64,000 nucleotides of DNA from Deltaproteobacteria bacterium (lineage in GTDB: Bacteria; Myxococcota_A; Polyangia; GCA-2747355; JADLHG01): contig JADLHG010000063.1 of the NCBI GenBank assembly GCA_020848905.1, positions 26,931 to 90,930 of the forward strand, given 5' to 3'. Position 1 is the first letter of the stretch, and each line of letters starts with the position of its first letter. Below are positions 33,572 through 41,662 of this stretch, piece by piece. The notes beneath the pieces were generated by a model. The model did no database searches. It was not told the DNA's origin and saw nothing but the letters and a program-made list of their open reading frames with translations. Position numbers and translations under genes: made by a program.

Positions 33572-33876
33572 GGCCGGCCGCCCCGTCGGCCCCGGCGCCT
33601 GCGGCTCTCCCGTCCCTCTGCCGCAGCGCGTCGCGAGGCCCTTCGCGCCGCCCTCGAAAACCATCCAGCTGGCGCCGAGGCCAGCCGGAGGCCCTCCCCG
33701 CGCCGCGCAGAAATCAACCCGGGTGAGTTCGGAGAATCAACCCGGGTGCGGGGAGAGAGGCGGAGCGGTCGCGTGATTACGGGGCCTTGAGCGGTGACGA
33801 GGGAGAGGCGGAGGTCCCGAGCCGGATGGTACGCGCGTTGCCTTCTCCCCCGGGTGCGGACCCCGAGGAGGCCCCC
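33572..33876. other. intergenic region with two 14-nt direct repeats
   Basis: The 305 nt between tnaA and the next gene hold no gene that I can see. A direct repeat, AATCAACCCGGGTG, occurs at 33712-33725 and again at 33735-33748, 23 nt apart start to start (two helical turns). Each copy includes the palindrome CCCGGG. The pair lies about 130 nt upstream of the gene at 33877. The first 60 nt after tnaA are GC-rich with possible secondary structure but no T-run. Confidence 0.45.
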
Positions 33877-34464
33877 ATGCGTCGCGTTCTAGGCACTGCT
33901 CTCTGCTTCGCGCTCGTTCTCGCCGCGGCTGCGGCGTGGGCCCTGCCGGCCCACAAGCGGGCCCCGGCGGGCGGCCCTTCCCCGAATCTGCGGGTGAGCG
34001 TGGCGCGCCAGCTCCGCCTCGAGGTGGGCCTCTTGCCCGAGCTCGGCCAGACACGGCGTGCGCAGGGCGGCGCTCTCGGCCGGGCCGTGCGTGCCCTGCC
34101 GCTCGCGCAAGTGAAGCGCCTCGGTGCGCTGCTCGCCGACCCGACGCATGCGATCTTCGCCTACGGTACCGCGGTTCACGTCACGGCCGGCGGCACCCGC
34201 GCCACGTTCGAGGTGAACAAGGGTGCCGTGACGGTGCGCGCGCTGGCCGAGCTCGTCGTGGAGGAGGGGGGCGAGACGGGCCTCGGAGGCGGTGGCCTTG
34301 CCGACCTGCCCGCGCAGCCGGCGCAGATCCGCGGGCGTACCCGCCCCGCAACCTTCCGTTTCACCGCCCCGCGCGACGCCGGCCGTGGCGTCCAGGCGGT
34401 GGTCGTAGAAGGCACCGAAACCGGCCCGAACGCCGACACAGGCGGCCTCTTCGACCTCAGGTAA
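33877..34464 (+). CDS. exported protein of unknown function
   Basis: A 195-residue protein. ATG 33877 has GAGGAGG 6 nt upstream and begins a signal peptide (MRRVLGTALCFALVLAAAAAWALPAHK); an upstream in-frame Met adds only an acidic and Pro-rich stretch. The mature part has a helical half (VARQLRLEVGLLPELGQTRRAQGGALGRAVRALPL) and a beta-rich half that ends in VVVEGTETGPNADTGGLFDLR. No catalytic motif is evident. A small periplasmic or surface domain is likely. Confidence 0.55.
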   Translation: MRRVLGTALCFALVLAAAAAWALPAHKRAPAGGPSPNLRVSVARQLRLEVGLLPELGQTRRAQGGALGRAVRALPLAQVKRLGALLADPTHAIFAYGTAVHVTAGGTRATFEVNKGAVTVRALAELVVEEGGETGLGGGGLADLPAQPAQIRGRTRPATFRFTAPRDAGRGVQAVVVEGTETGPNADTGGLFDLR

Positions 34465-34509
34465 TCGGCGTCGCTCGGCCGCTCCGCTGGAGCGATCGAG
34501 GGACACTCC

Positions 34510-35985
34510 CTACGGAGTGAACTCGATCGCGCCGATGTCCACGCCCGCGCCGACGGGAACCGTGGTGCCCTTCACGTCGCTCGTGTAGCCGGCCTGGATC
34601 GCCGCCGTGCTGCCGGTGTCGATGGCCGGGCTCCCCGCCTTGGGCGCGAAGTTGCCGCCCGCGGCGTTCGCGAGCAGGGGATCGATCTTCTTCGACGTCG
34701 CGGCGATGGTCGTCCCGCCGGCATCGACGGTCGGCGTGCCGCCCGTGCGCCAGTAGATGTTGTGGCTCTCGGTGCACCCTCCGGGGGCGTAGAGCGACTT
34801 CCAGTTCCCCCAGAGGATGTTGTTGCGCGCCTCGAGCAGCTTCGGGTTGCAGCGCGGGCAGAGGAGCGCTTCGGCCTCGGTGCCCGTCAGGTAGGCCGTG
34901 TTGTTCAGCACGCGCGCAGCGACGCTCGTTCCGGCGGGATCGGCGGAGCGAACGGCGAGAAACAGGGCGCGCTGGTCCTTCGTGTTCGACACCAGGTTGT
35001 ACACGATCACGTTGTCGGCGCTGACCTTGCCCGCGTCCCAGCCGACCTCGGCGAACACCACCTCCTGCGTGGCCGTGTTGTGGTGCACCACGTTGCGCCT
35101 GCCGCCGTAGATCTCGACCGATGACCCGTCCTGACCGAAGTCGTACGAGCAGAAGGCGGCGTTGCCGGAGAAGGTGTTGAACGCGACCTCGTTGTCGTCC
35201 CCGTTGATCAGCACGCCCCACGCGCCGGAGTCGTCTTCGCCCCCTTGCGTGTTCTGCGACATGTTCACGTTGTCGGTGAGCTGGCTATTGAGGATGCGGT
35301 TGTGGTGCGACCCGGTCGCGACCAGCGCGCCCACCGTGAGTCGCGACGCGCGGCAGTTGCGCATGGTGTTGTAGGCGCCGGCGTTGAAGGCGAAGCCCAC
35401 CCGCCAGCCGGTGGGGCAGTTGGGGCGGGAATCGGGAGGGGCGTCCGCCGTCACGTCCAGGTCTTCGAAGGCCTGGTACGAGCCGGTAACGACCACCACG
35501 AGCCCGTCGCTGTCGCCGTTCACGATGCGCGGCCGGTCCCCGGTGCCGAAGGCGCCGACCACCACCGGGCGCGCCGCCGTGCCCGTCCACTTCGCGAGCA
35601 GCGGCCCCGCGAAGGTGCAGGCGCGACGGAGGAGCAGCCGGTCACCGGCCGTGAGAGGCAAGCTGTTTGCCTTGCCGAGGGTCTTGATCGCGCTCGATGG
35701 AGAACGCCCGTCTCGAGTGTCGAGGCCGGCGGTGCAGTCCACGTAGTAGACCCGCCCGCTCGACGCGCCGTCACCTCCGGGTCCTGCTCCGTCTCGCGCA
35801 GGGCCCCTGTCAGAGATCCCCGCGTCGGGCACCGGAGGGCAGGGCGAGTTGCCGCAGCTCCAGTCCGCGAGGGGGGTCGCGTCGTAGAGGTTGCTCTTGC
35901 CCGCGCAGCCGCCGGCAAGGGCCGCCAGAAGCAGCCAGACGAATCCTTGGTGCCTCGGCAGGTCTAGCGCCCGGCCTCTGAACAT
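34510..35985 (-). CDS. right-handed beta-helix lipoprotein
   Basis: A 491-residue lipoprotein (lipobox AGGC near residue 27) with a short Gly/Asp linker, then parallel beta-helix repeats: GRVYYVDCTAGLDTRDGRSPSSAIKTLGKA is the usual start of a DUF1565-type helix, followed by coils such as YNTMRNCRASRLTVGALVATGSHHNRILNSQL and NVVHHNTATQEVVFAEVGWDAGKVSADNVIVYNLV. The C-terminus DIGAIEFTP is typical of such proteins. It should bind or cleave a polysaccharide at the surface; no catalytic residues can be assigned. It has the same overall plan as the protein at 27813, with low sequence identity. Confidence 0.75.
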   Translation of the reverse strand: MFRGRALDLPRHQGFVWLLLAALAGGCAGKSNLYDATPLADWSCGNSPCPPVPDAGISDRGPARDGAGPGGDGASSGRVYYVDCTAGLDTRDGRSPSSAIKTLGKANSLPLTAGDRLLLRRACTFAGPLLAKWTGTAARPVVVGAFGTGDRPRIVNGDSDGLVVVVTGSYQAFEDLDVTADAPPDSRPNCPTGWRVGFAFNAGAYNTMRNCRASRLTVGALVATGSHHNRILNSQLTDNVNMSQNTQGGEDDSGAWGVLINGDDNEVAFNTFSGNAAFCSYDFGQDGSSVEIYGGRRNVVHHNTATQEVVFAEVGWDAGKVSADNVIVYNLVSNTKDQRALFLAVRSADPAGTSVAARVLNNTAYLTGTEAEALLCPRCNPKLLEARNNILWGNWKSLYAPGGCTESHNIYWRTGGTPTVDAGGTTIAATSKKIDPLLANAAGGNFAPKAGSPAIDTGSTAAIQAGYTSDVKGTTVPVGAGVDIGAIEFTP

Positions 35986-36010
35986 GCGCCTCCTCTCACG
36001 GGTGGGATGA

Positions 36011-36439
36011 CTATTCTATTCGGGAGGAGTCGACCCCCGCAAGGGCGGCGTCGAGCGCGGCGCGAAACTCCGTCGGCAGGAGCCGCGGGCGGCGGTCCTC
36101 GCCGACGTGAACCATCGCAGTGTAGCCCTCGGCCAGGAGCGCGAGCCCTTCGTCCGGACCGTCCACGCGATGCACCCGGTGTCCGATGCGAAAGCCCTTG
36201 CTGCGGACCTCCTCGACGAAGGAGTGCACCTCGAGCAGCTCGTCGAAGCGGGCCGAGGCGCGGAAGCGGCAGTGCGTCTCGGCGATCGGGATGCGCCAGT
36301 CGTAGGGCAGGCCGAGCTCGCGGAACATCTCGATCCGGCCCACTTCGAAGTACACGAAGTAATTGTTGTAGTAGACGATGCCGGAGGCGTCGGTCTCGGC
36401 AAAACGCACGCGCGTGCGCGTCGAGAAGGTGCGGTGCAC
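36011..36439 (-). CDS. YbgC/FadM-like acyl-CoA thioesterase (hotdog fold)
   Basis: A 142-residue protein of the 4HBT hotdog family. The signature FAETDASGIVYYNNYFVYFEVGRIEMFRELGLPY contains the catalytic Asp and the following helix; the second half (CRFRASARFDELLEVHSFVEEVRSKGFRIGHRVHR) is the expected beta-sheet. It hydrolyses acyl-CoA thioesters; the aromatic-CoA genes in the window make a CoA-recycling role plausible, but this is inference. The start is taken as GTG at 36439, with a GAGAAAGG site just upstream; no ATG fits. It is divergent from the esterase gene at 36619. Confidence 0.8.
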   Translation of the reverse strand: MHRTFSTRTRVRFAETDASGIVYYNNYFVYFEVGRIEMFRELGLPYDWRIPIAETHCRFRASARFDELLEVHSFVEEVRSKGFRIGHRVHRVDGPDEGLALLAEGYTAMVHVGEDRRPRLLPTEFRAALDAALAGVDSSRIE

Positions 36440-36618
36440 GGAGCCTTTCTCGCCAGAGGTGGCCCTCGTGTCAAGTGCCGCCGTGCCCCTTCGCCCCGCA
36501 CGGCGGTCGCGCGCTCGAGATTCGGATCCGGCGCCCGATTCCCGCACGGTCAGGCCACGACCGCCCCTGATATCGTGGGCGAAAACCCTGGCACCGGCCG
36601 TGCTGACGTCCCTCCGCG

Positions 36619-37470
36619 ATGCGACGGGCTCTCCCCCTCTGCGTTGCGACCGGCTGCCTGACTCTCCTCGCCGGCACGGCCTCGCTGCGCGCCGAGGCGC
36701 CCCCTCGAGGCTATCCGAGCGGGCGACTCGAGGAGCACCTCCGGCCGGCGCCGCGGATCGAGGACCGTCGGGTGACGGTCTACCTTCCACCCGGCTACGA
36801 CGCCGAGCGCGTCCGTCGCTACCCGGTGCTCTACCTGCACGACGGACAGAACCTCTTCAGCGCGAACGCGCCCTACGGCGGCTGGGCCGTCCAGCACACG
36901 GCCGACCGGCTCCTCGCCGCCGGGCGCATCGAGCCCGTCATCGTCGTGGGGGTCGAGAGCCACGGCCCGCGGCGGATGTGGGACCTCACGAGCTGCGACG
37001 ACCGACGCTACGGCTATCGCGGCGGCGGAGCGGAGGCCTACCTCGACTTTCTCGAGCACGACCTCAAGCCCTGGGTGGACGCACGCTACCGCACGCGAGC
37101 CGGGCCCGAGGACACGGCGATCGGCGGGTCTTCCCTCGGAGGGCTGGTCTCGCTCCACGCCGGGCTGACGCGCGCGCACTGCTTTCGGCGGATCCTCGCC
37201 ATGTCCCCGTCGCTCTGGTGGAATCGGCACGAGCTCGAGGGCCGCGTGCGTCGGGCGGCCGAGCTGCCGCCGATCGCGGTCTACCTCGACAATGGGAACT
37301 TCGAGGACGGCCGCCGCGGCGCCGAGCGCTTTCGCGACCTCTTACAGCGCAAGGGTCTGGGCTACGGCGAGCGGCTCTGGCACTGGACCGAACCGGCGGC
37401 CGAGCACACCGAGGCCGCCTGGCGCGAGCGTCTCTGGCGCGGACTGGAGGCGCTCTTCCCGTCGCACTAG
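36619..37470 (+). CDS. exported esterase, enterochelin-esterase/esterase-D-like
   Basis: A 283-residue alpha/beta-hydrolase with a signal peptide (MRRALPLCVATGCLTLLAGTASLRA). The core TVYLPPGYDAERVRRYPVLYLHDGQNLFS and the nucleophile elbow GGSSLGG mark the esterase-D/enterochelin-esterase family (PF00756). The catalytic Ser is in that elbow; the His should be in the C-terminal WTEPAAEHTEAAW. It should act in the periplasm or outside on an ester, perhaps a sugar or siderophore ester. Its stop shares bases with the stop of the convergent lipoprotein gene (CTAG). Confidence 0.75.
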   Translation: MRRALPLCVATGCLTLLAGTASLRAEAPPRGYPSGRLEEHLRPAPRIEDRRVTVYLPPGYDAERVRRYPVLYLHDGQNLFSANAPYGGWAVQHTADRLLAAGRIEPVIVVGVESHGPRRMWDLTSCDDRRYGYRGGGAEAYLDFLEHDLKPWVDARYRTRAGPEDTAIGGSSLGGLVSLHAGLTRAHCFRRILAMSPSLWWNRHELEGRVRRAAELPPIAVYLDNGNFEDGRRGAERFRDLLQRKGLGYGERLWHWTEPAAEHTEAAWRERLWRGLEALFPSH

Positions 37471-38228
37471 CGGAACGAGCCGGCGGTACAGTCCCTCGGA
37501 AAGAGACTCGCGGGGTCCGCCGCGCCGGCCGTGTTGCAGTCGTAGTACTTCTTCGTCGCGTTCCAGCCGCACTTCGGGCTCGCGGTGCAATCCGCGCGAT
37601 AGAGCTTGCCCCAGTCGAGCGGCACGCCGTCCTTGCCGATCATGGGCTCGCACCAGTAGAGGCGCTCGCCGTAGCAGCACCCCTCGAGCGGCAGGTTCTT
37701 GGCGGAGCAGGTGATGATGGTGATGCAGAGGCCGTACTGCGAGGTCACGAGCAGATCTTCGCCGCAGGTCTGGTCGATCGCGCAGCTCCCGCAGCTTCCG
37801 CCGCAGCCGTTGCTCCCGCACACCTTCGGTTTGCCGTCGGGGCGGGTGCACTTCGGCTTGCAGCCCCCGTCGGTCTTGACCCCGCTGTCCCGGAGCATGT
37901 TGGGGCGCCCGTCCCCTTTGGTGATCCCGCCGTCTCGGAGGGGAGGCGGGGGAGGCGGCTTGAAGTCGGTCGGGATCTTCGGTCCATCCGACCGGCTCAG
38001 CCGGGCGTCGGTCGTCGGTCCGCTCGGTCCGTCGGACGTGGCGCCGTCGCTCCGCCTCGCGCCGTCGCCGCGCGCGCCATCTGCGGCGGCCGGCCCGTCG
38101 GTCTGCGCGCCCTGATCGGTGATCCGGCCATCTCCGCTGACGGCGGGGAGGGAGCTGCATGCGGCGAGCGCTCCGACCCCAAGCAGTGCACAGATGACGC
38201 GACCTCTGACACGGTGGTTACGACCCAC
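37467..38228 (-). CDS. Cys-rich lipoprotein of unknown function
   Basis: A 253-residue lipoprotein. The start is taken as GTG at 38228, with a GAGGA site upstream and a fitting signal (VGRNHRVRGRVICALLGVGALAACSS). The lipobox is followed by about 90 residues of an Asp/Gly/Arg-rich and Pro-rich linker. The C-terminal 130 residues hold many Cys in short spacings (CKPKCTRPDGKPKVCGSNGCGGSCGSC), suggesting a disulfide-stabilised domain. The same plan occurs in the Cys-rich lipoproteins at 1426 and 47458. No enzymatic motif is visible. Confidence 0.65.
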   Translation of the reverse strand: MGRNHRVRGRVICALLGVGALAACSSLPAVSGDGRITDQGAQTDGPAAADGARGDGARRSDGATSDGPSGPTTDARLSRSDGPKIPTDFKPPPPPPLRDGGITKGDGRPNMLRDSGVKTDGGCKPKCTRPDGKPKVCGSNGCGGSCGSCAIDQTCGEDLLVTSQYGLCITIITCSAKNLPLEGCCYGERLYWCEPMIGKDGVPLDWGKLYRADCTASPKCGWNATKKYYDCNTAGAADPASLFPRDCTAGSFR

Positions 38229-38293
38229 GGTGCATCCTCGCTGGCCTGTTTGGTGGCCCGTGTATCCACGATACCACGGACTCGTTGCTGGAC

Positions 38294-39175
38294 TCAGCCG
38301 ACGAGCCGATCCACGAGGGTGACGAGCATCCACCCCGGCAGGTAGGCGAGCGAGGCGAAGAAGAGCCGCCGGTCCCACGGGCGCCCCTCGGTGGCGCGCA
38401 GCCCCTGAACGGCCAGCACCGTGAGCCACGCTCCGAGCAGCGATGCGCCGACGAGGTAGACGCGTCCCGCGGTCCCCAAGGGGACGAGGAGCAGACTCGC
38501 GGACAAGAGCGCCGCGGCGCTGATCGCGGCGTGCCAGCGCGCCACGCGGTCCCCCCAGACGAGCGGCACGGTCTTGATCCCCGCGCGCGCGTAGTCCTCT
38601 CGCCGGAGGAGGGCGATGGCGATGAAGTGCGGCAGCTGCCAGAGGAAGAGCACGCCGAGGAGCACGAGTCCGGGGGCCTCGATGCGGCCGCGCGCGGCGG
38701 TCCAGCCCATGAGCGCCGGCATGGCCCCCGGGATGGCGCCGACGATCAACGCCCAGGGGGTGCGGCGCTTGAGCGGCGTGTAGGCCAGCACGTAGAGCGC
38801 GAGGGCCAGCGCGCCGAGCCCGGCGGTGAGGAGGTTCGTGCCGAGGACCAGCGCGGCGATGGAGCCGGCGCTCAGGCCGAGGCCCACGCCGAGCGCGACG
38901 CCCGCGCCGAGGCGTCCCGCGGGGAGCGGGCGACCGCGCGTGCGCTCCATCAGCCCGTCCCCCTCCCGCTCCAGGAGCATGTTGAGCGCGTTCGCGGCGG
39001 CCACGGCGAGGGCGGTGCCGATGAGGGTCCAGACGACGGTGGCAAGCGAGAGCTCGGTGCGGCTGAGCCAGAGCCCCCCGGCCGCCATGAGCACGTTGGT
39101 GACCGTGATCGTGGGCTTGGTGAGCGCGAGGAGATCCCCGAGGAAGGAGCTCTCCGTGTCTCGCTCAGCGCCCAT
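38294..39175 (-). CDS. ctaB: heme O synthase (protoheme IX farnesyltransferase)
   Basis: A 293-residue UbiA-superfamily membrane enzyme that adds a farnesyl group to protoheme IX to make heme O, the cofactor or precursor for many heme-copper reductases. It has about nine helices. The Asp-rich prenyl-diphosphate site reads NMLLEREGDGLMERTRGRPLPAG, with Glu at the position that is usually Asp, and the second conserved loop lies in YVLAYTPLKRRTPWALIVGAIPGAMP. The gene is divergent from the heme-copper cluster that begins at 39539, 363 nt away. This supports heme O or heme A in that enzyme. No ctaA is seen. Confidence 0.85.
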   Translation of the reverse strand: MGAERDTESSFLGDLLALTKPTITVTNVLMAAGGLWLSRTELSLATVVWTLIGTALAVAAANALNMLLEREGDGLMERTRGRPLPAGRLGAGVALGVGLGLSAGSIAALVLGTNLLTAGLGALALALYVLAYTPLKRRTPWALIVGAIPGAMPALMGWTAARGRIEAPGLVLLGVLFLWQLPHFIAIALLRREDYARAGIKTVPLVWGDRVARWHAAISAAALLSASLLLVPLGTAGRVYLVGASLLGAWLTVLAVQGLRATEGRPWDRRLFFASLAYLPGWMLVTLVDRLVG

Positions 39176-39538
39176 GGGCCTCCCGAGTCAGCGGCACCCC
39201 CGCGGCCTGGACGGTGGTGCCATTCTCACGACCGGTTTGCGGACGGACGCCGGTGGCCCATTAGTAGCACCGCCCGTGTGTGCCGGCCATAGGGAGGAAC
39301 GGCGAGGCCCCGCCGGTGCCCGCGCCCGCTGCGTCGCGCACCTCAACCTCAGGGAGGATACCGGTGGCGCGTATCGGCCCGCGCTTGACCTGCGGCAAGG
39401 TTGCGGCCCCTCGATTGGTTTAATAGAGTGCTGCGGTCACGGAGGCGGTGGCACGAAACTCGCTCTGCGACAGCGCGCCCCGGATCGAGATCGCGGCCCC
39501 GCGGACTGGCGACCCAGCTCGGGGGCTTGTGGAGAGGG
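39176..39538. promoter_or_regulatory. divergent promoter region of ctaB and the heme-copper cluster
   Basis: This 363-nt region holds no gene that I can see. It includes a degenerate Crp/Fnr-like box, TTGACCTGCGGCAA (39385-39398; one mismatch in the right half). A candidate sigma-54 -24/-12 element is at 39449-39464 (TGGCACGAAACTCGCT; GG and GC separated by 10 nt). A TTTAATA sequence near 39419-39425 could also be a sigma-70 -10. The heme-copper cluster starts 75 nt after the sigma-54-like element. Confidence 0.4.
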
Positions 39539-40975
39539 ATGGACCAGCGCATCGACCCACGCACCGATCGAGACGCCCAGCTCGCCGCGCGCCGCTGGTT
39601 CGGCCTCGCCGTGGGCAGCCTGATCGTCGCGGGCCTGCTGTCCCTCCTGCTCGTCGTCGCGCGCATGCCCCCCTTCAGCGCGTGGATCAGGGACCCCCTC
39701 TTCTTCAAACGCAGCCTGGTGGTCCACGTGGACCTGGCCCTGGTGGTCTGGTTCTACGCCTTCATCCTCTGTCTGCTCCACACCCTCCCGTCTCGCCGCT
39801 CCCTCTCGCCTCTCGCGCGCTACGCGCCGGCGGCCGGCTTCGTCGGGATGCTGGTGATCGTCGCGGCGGCGGGCGCGTCGGGCGCGCAGCCCATCCTGTC
39901 GAACTACATTCCGATGATCGACCACCCGCTCTTTCTCGGCGGGCTCCTCCTCTTCGGCCAGGCCGTCCTCGCGGGCGTGCTACAGGGGCGGCTCCTCCCG
40001 GCCTTCGAGGTGCCCGTCGGCTTCTTCCCGCTTCCCGACGCTGCGCGGCCCGGCCTCCGCGCCGCGGCGCTCGCCCTCCTCGTGGCGGCGCTCACCTTCG
40101 TGGCGAGCGGCCTCACCACGCCGCGCCTCCTCCCCGCGCAGAGCTACTACGAGTTCGTGGTCTGGGGCGGAGGGCACGTGCTCCAGTTCGCGAGCGTGGC
40201 GGGCATGCTGTCGGTCTGGATCATCTTGCTCACGCCGCTCCTCGGCGCGTCGCCGGTCAGCCGCCGCACCGCGACCCTGCTCTTCGGCCTGCTCACCCTG
40301 CCCCTCCTCGTGGCGCCCCTCTGGGGGCTCGAGGGCGCGAACACCGTGGCCGTGCACACCCGCTTCACGCGGCTGATGGAGTTCGGCATCTTTCCGGTGG
40401 TCACGATCTTCGTCGTGCTGTGCGTGGCCGCGATCTGGCGCGCGCGCCGCGAAGGACGCCTGCGGACGGCGGAGGTGGGCAGTGGGCCGCTCGTCGGCTT
40501 CTTCGTCAGCGCCGGGCTGACGGTCCTCGGCTTCGCGCTCGGGGCGATCATCAGCGGGTCGAACACGCTCATTCCGGCGCACTACCACGCGTCGATCGGA
40601 GCCGTGACGGCGGCCTTCATGACGGTGACCTATCGCCTGCTCGGTCATCTGGGCATGCCGCTCGAAGGCCGGCGCGTGCAGCGTCTGGCCACCTGGCAGC
40701 CGCTCCTCTTCGGCGTGGGGCAGTTCGTCTTCGCCTGCGGCTTCGCGCTCGCCGGTGCGCAGGGGATGCTGCGCAAGACCTATGGCAGCGAACAGCAGAT
40801 CCGCGGCGCGCTCGATTACCTGGGCCTCGCCGTGATGGGGGTCGGCGGGCTCGTGGCCGTCGTGGGGGGCCTGCTCTTTCTCGGACTCGTGACCCTGGCC
40901 TGGCGCCGTCGTGCGACCGCCGCACGCGCGCCCCTCTTCGCGCACCGTCTACAAGGAGATACACATGGGAAGTGA
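39539..40975 (+). CDS. heme-copper oxidase subunit I-like membrane protein with an incomplete metal-ligand set
   Basis: A 478-residue protein with about twelve helices and clear similarity to heme-copper subunit I, closest in feel to cbb3/NorB-type members. Putative ligands: His63 (VVHVDLALVVWFYAF, low-spin heme), His213 (GGGHVLQFASVAG), His273 (VAVHTRFTR), His348 and His350 (IPAHYHASIGAVTAAFM). Normally two adjacent His precede the HxH pair; here the site reads His-Thr, so one ligand is missing. The Tyr near His213 is also absent. Start ATG 39539 has GGAGAGG upstream. It is the first gene of the cluster, and its end overlaps the 48-residue gene by 11 nt. It may be a structural or regulatory subunit rather than the catalytic one. 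Confidence 0.7.
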   Translation: MDQRIDPRTDRDAQLAARRWFGLAVGSLIVAGLLSLLLVVARMPPFSAWIRDPLFFKRSLVVHVDLALVVWFYAFILCLLHTLPSRRSLSPLARYAPAAGFVGMLVIVAAAGASGAQPILSNYIPMIDHPLFLGGLLLFGQAVLAGVLQGRLLPAFEVPVGFFPLPDAARPGLRAAALALLVAALTFVASGLTTPRLLPAQSYYEFVVWGGGHVLQFASVAGMLSVWIILLTPLLGASPVSRRTATLLFGLLTLPLLVAPLWGLEGANTVAVHTRFTRLMEFGIFPVVTIFVVLCVAAIWRARREGRLRTAEVGSGPLVGFFVSAGLTVLGFALGAIISGSNTLIPAHYHASIGAVTAAFMTVTYRLLGHLGMPLEGRRVQRLATWQPLLFGVGQFVFACGFALAGAQGMLRKTYGSEQQIRGALDYLGLAVMGVGGLVAVVGGLLFLGLVTLAWRRRATAARAPLFAHRLQGDTHGK

Positions 40976-41111
40976 AGCCCGACCCCTCGTGCAGAGGGTC
41001 CTCGACAATCCGTGGCTCCTCTTGCTCCTCGGTATTCTCATCCCCTTGGTCTCCTACACCATCTGGGGATGGGTCGAGCTGTGGAACATGGGCCCGGCCA
41101 AGCTGCCGTGA
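40965..41111 (+). CDS. 48-residue single-helix membrane protein of the heme-copper cluster
   Basis: A short protein read from ATG 40965, with AAGGAGA 6 nt upstream. It has a polar N-terminus, one hydrophobic helix (about residues 15-37, LLLLLGILIPLVSYTIWGWVELW) and a short polar end. It lies between the subunit-I-like gene, which it overlaps by 11 nt, and the CuA subunit, 14 nt downstream. Small single-helix subunits are usual in heme-copper enzymes. A subunit role is inferred from position. Confidence 0.6.
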   Translation: MGSEARPLVQRVLDNPWLLLLLGILIPLVSYTIWGWVELWNMGPAKLP

Positions 41112-41125
41112 AAGGGAACTAGACG

Positions 41126-41653
41126 ATGAGCATTCATGCACCTCCAGCAGATTGGTTCAAGGCGCCCTCGGGCGGCGAACGGGTCTGGATCGGCCTCGCG
41201 GTGATCTGGTGTCTCGTGCTCTCCGCGATGATGCCGTACTGGCACTTCAAGGGAAAACAGAACAGCACGGGCGAGTCGTACAGCGTCAAGCCGATGGACT
41301 TCTTCAACCGCGTCGAGACCTTCGTGAAGGCCGGCAAGGTGGCCGACGAGAAGGGCGTCCCCGTGGTGACCGCCGCGCCGGGAAGCGACATCTACCTGCT
41401 CGGCCGGATGTGGCAGTGGCACCCGATTCTGAAGATCAAGAAGGGGCAGACCTACCGACTGCACGTCTCGTCGATGGACTTGCAGCACGGCTTCTCGCTC
41501 ATGCCGTTGAACATGAACTTCCAGGTGCTGCCGGGCTACGATCACGTGCTCACCATCACCCCCACCGCCGCCGGCGACTATCCGATCATCTGCAACGAGT
41601 TCTGCGGCATCGGGCACCACCTGATGACCGGCAAGATCATCGTGGAGGAGTAG
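41126..41653 (+). CDS. CuA-containing heme-copper reductase subunit II
   Basis: A 175-residue protein with one N-terminal membrane helix (residues about 20-38) and a cupredoxin domain. The CuA ligands are complete: His121 (QHGFS) and the loop CNEFCGIGHHLM with Cys156, the Glu158 carbonyl, Cys160, His164 and Met167. It should accept electrons from cytochrome c or another periplasmic carrier and pass them to subunit I. A single N-terminal helix is the pattern of B-family (ba3-like) subunit II. It is followed by subunit I after 9 nt. Confidence 0.88.
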   Translation: MSIHAPPADWFKAPSGGERVWIGLAVIWCLVLSAMMPYWHFKGKQNSTGESYSVKPMDFFNRVETFVKAGKVADEKGVPVVTAAPGSDIYLLGRMWQWHPILKIKKGQTYRLHVSSMDLQHGFSLMPLNMNFQVLPGYDHVLTITPTAAGDYPIICNEFCGIGHHLMTGKIIVEE

Positions 41654-41662
41654 GGGACAACC

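Noticed and set aside
39385..39398. TTGACCTGCGGCAA as a full Fnr box upstream of the heme-copper cluster
   Set aside because: The right half is GGCAA rather than GTCAA, so it is only mentioned as degenerate and not counted with the four good boxes.
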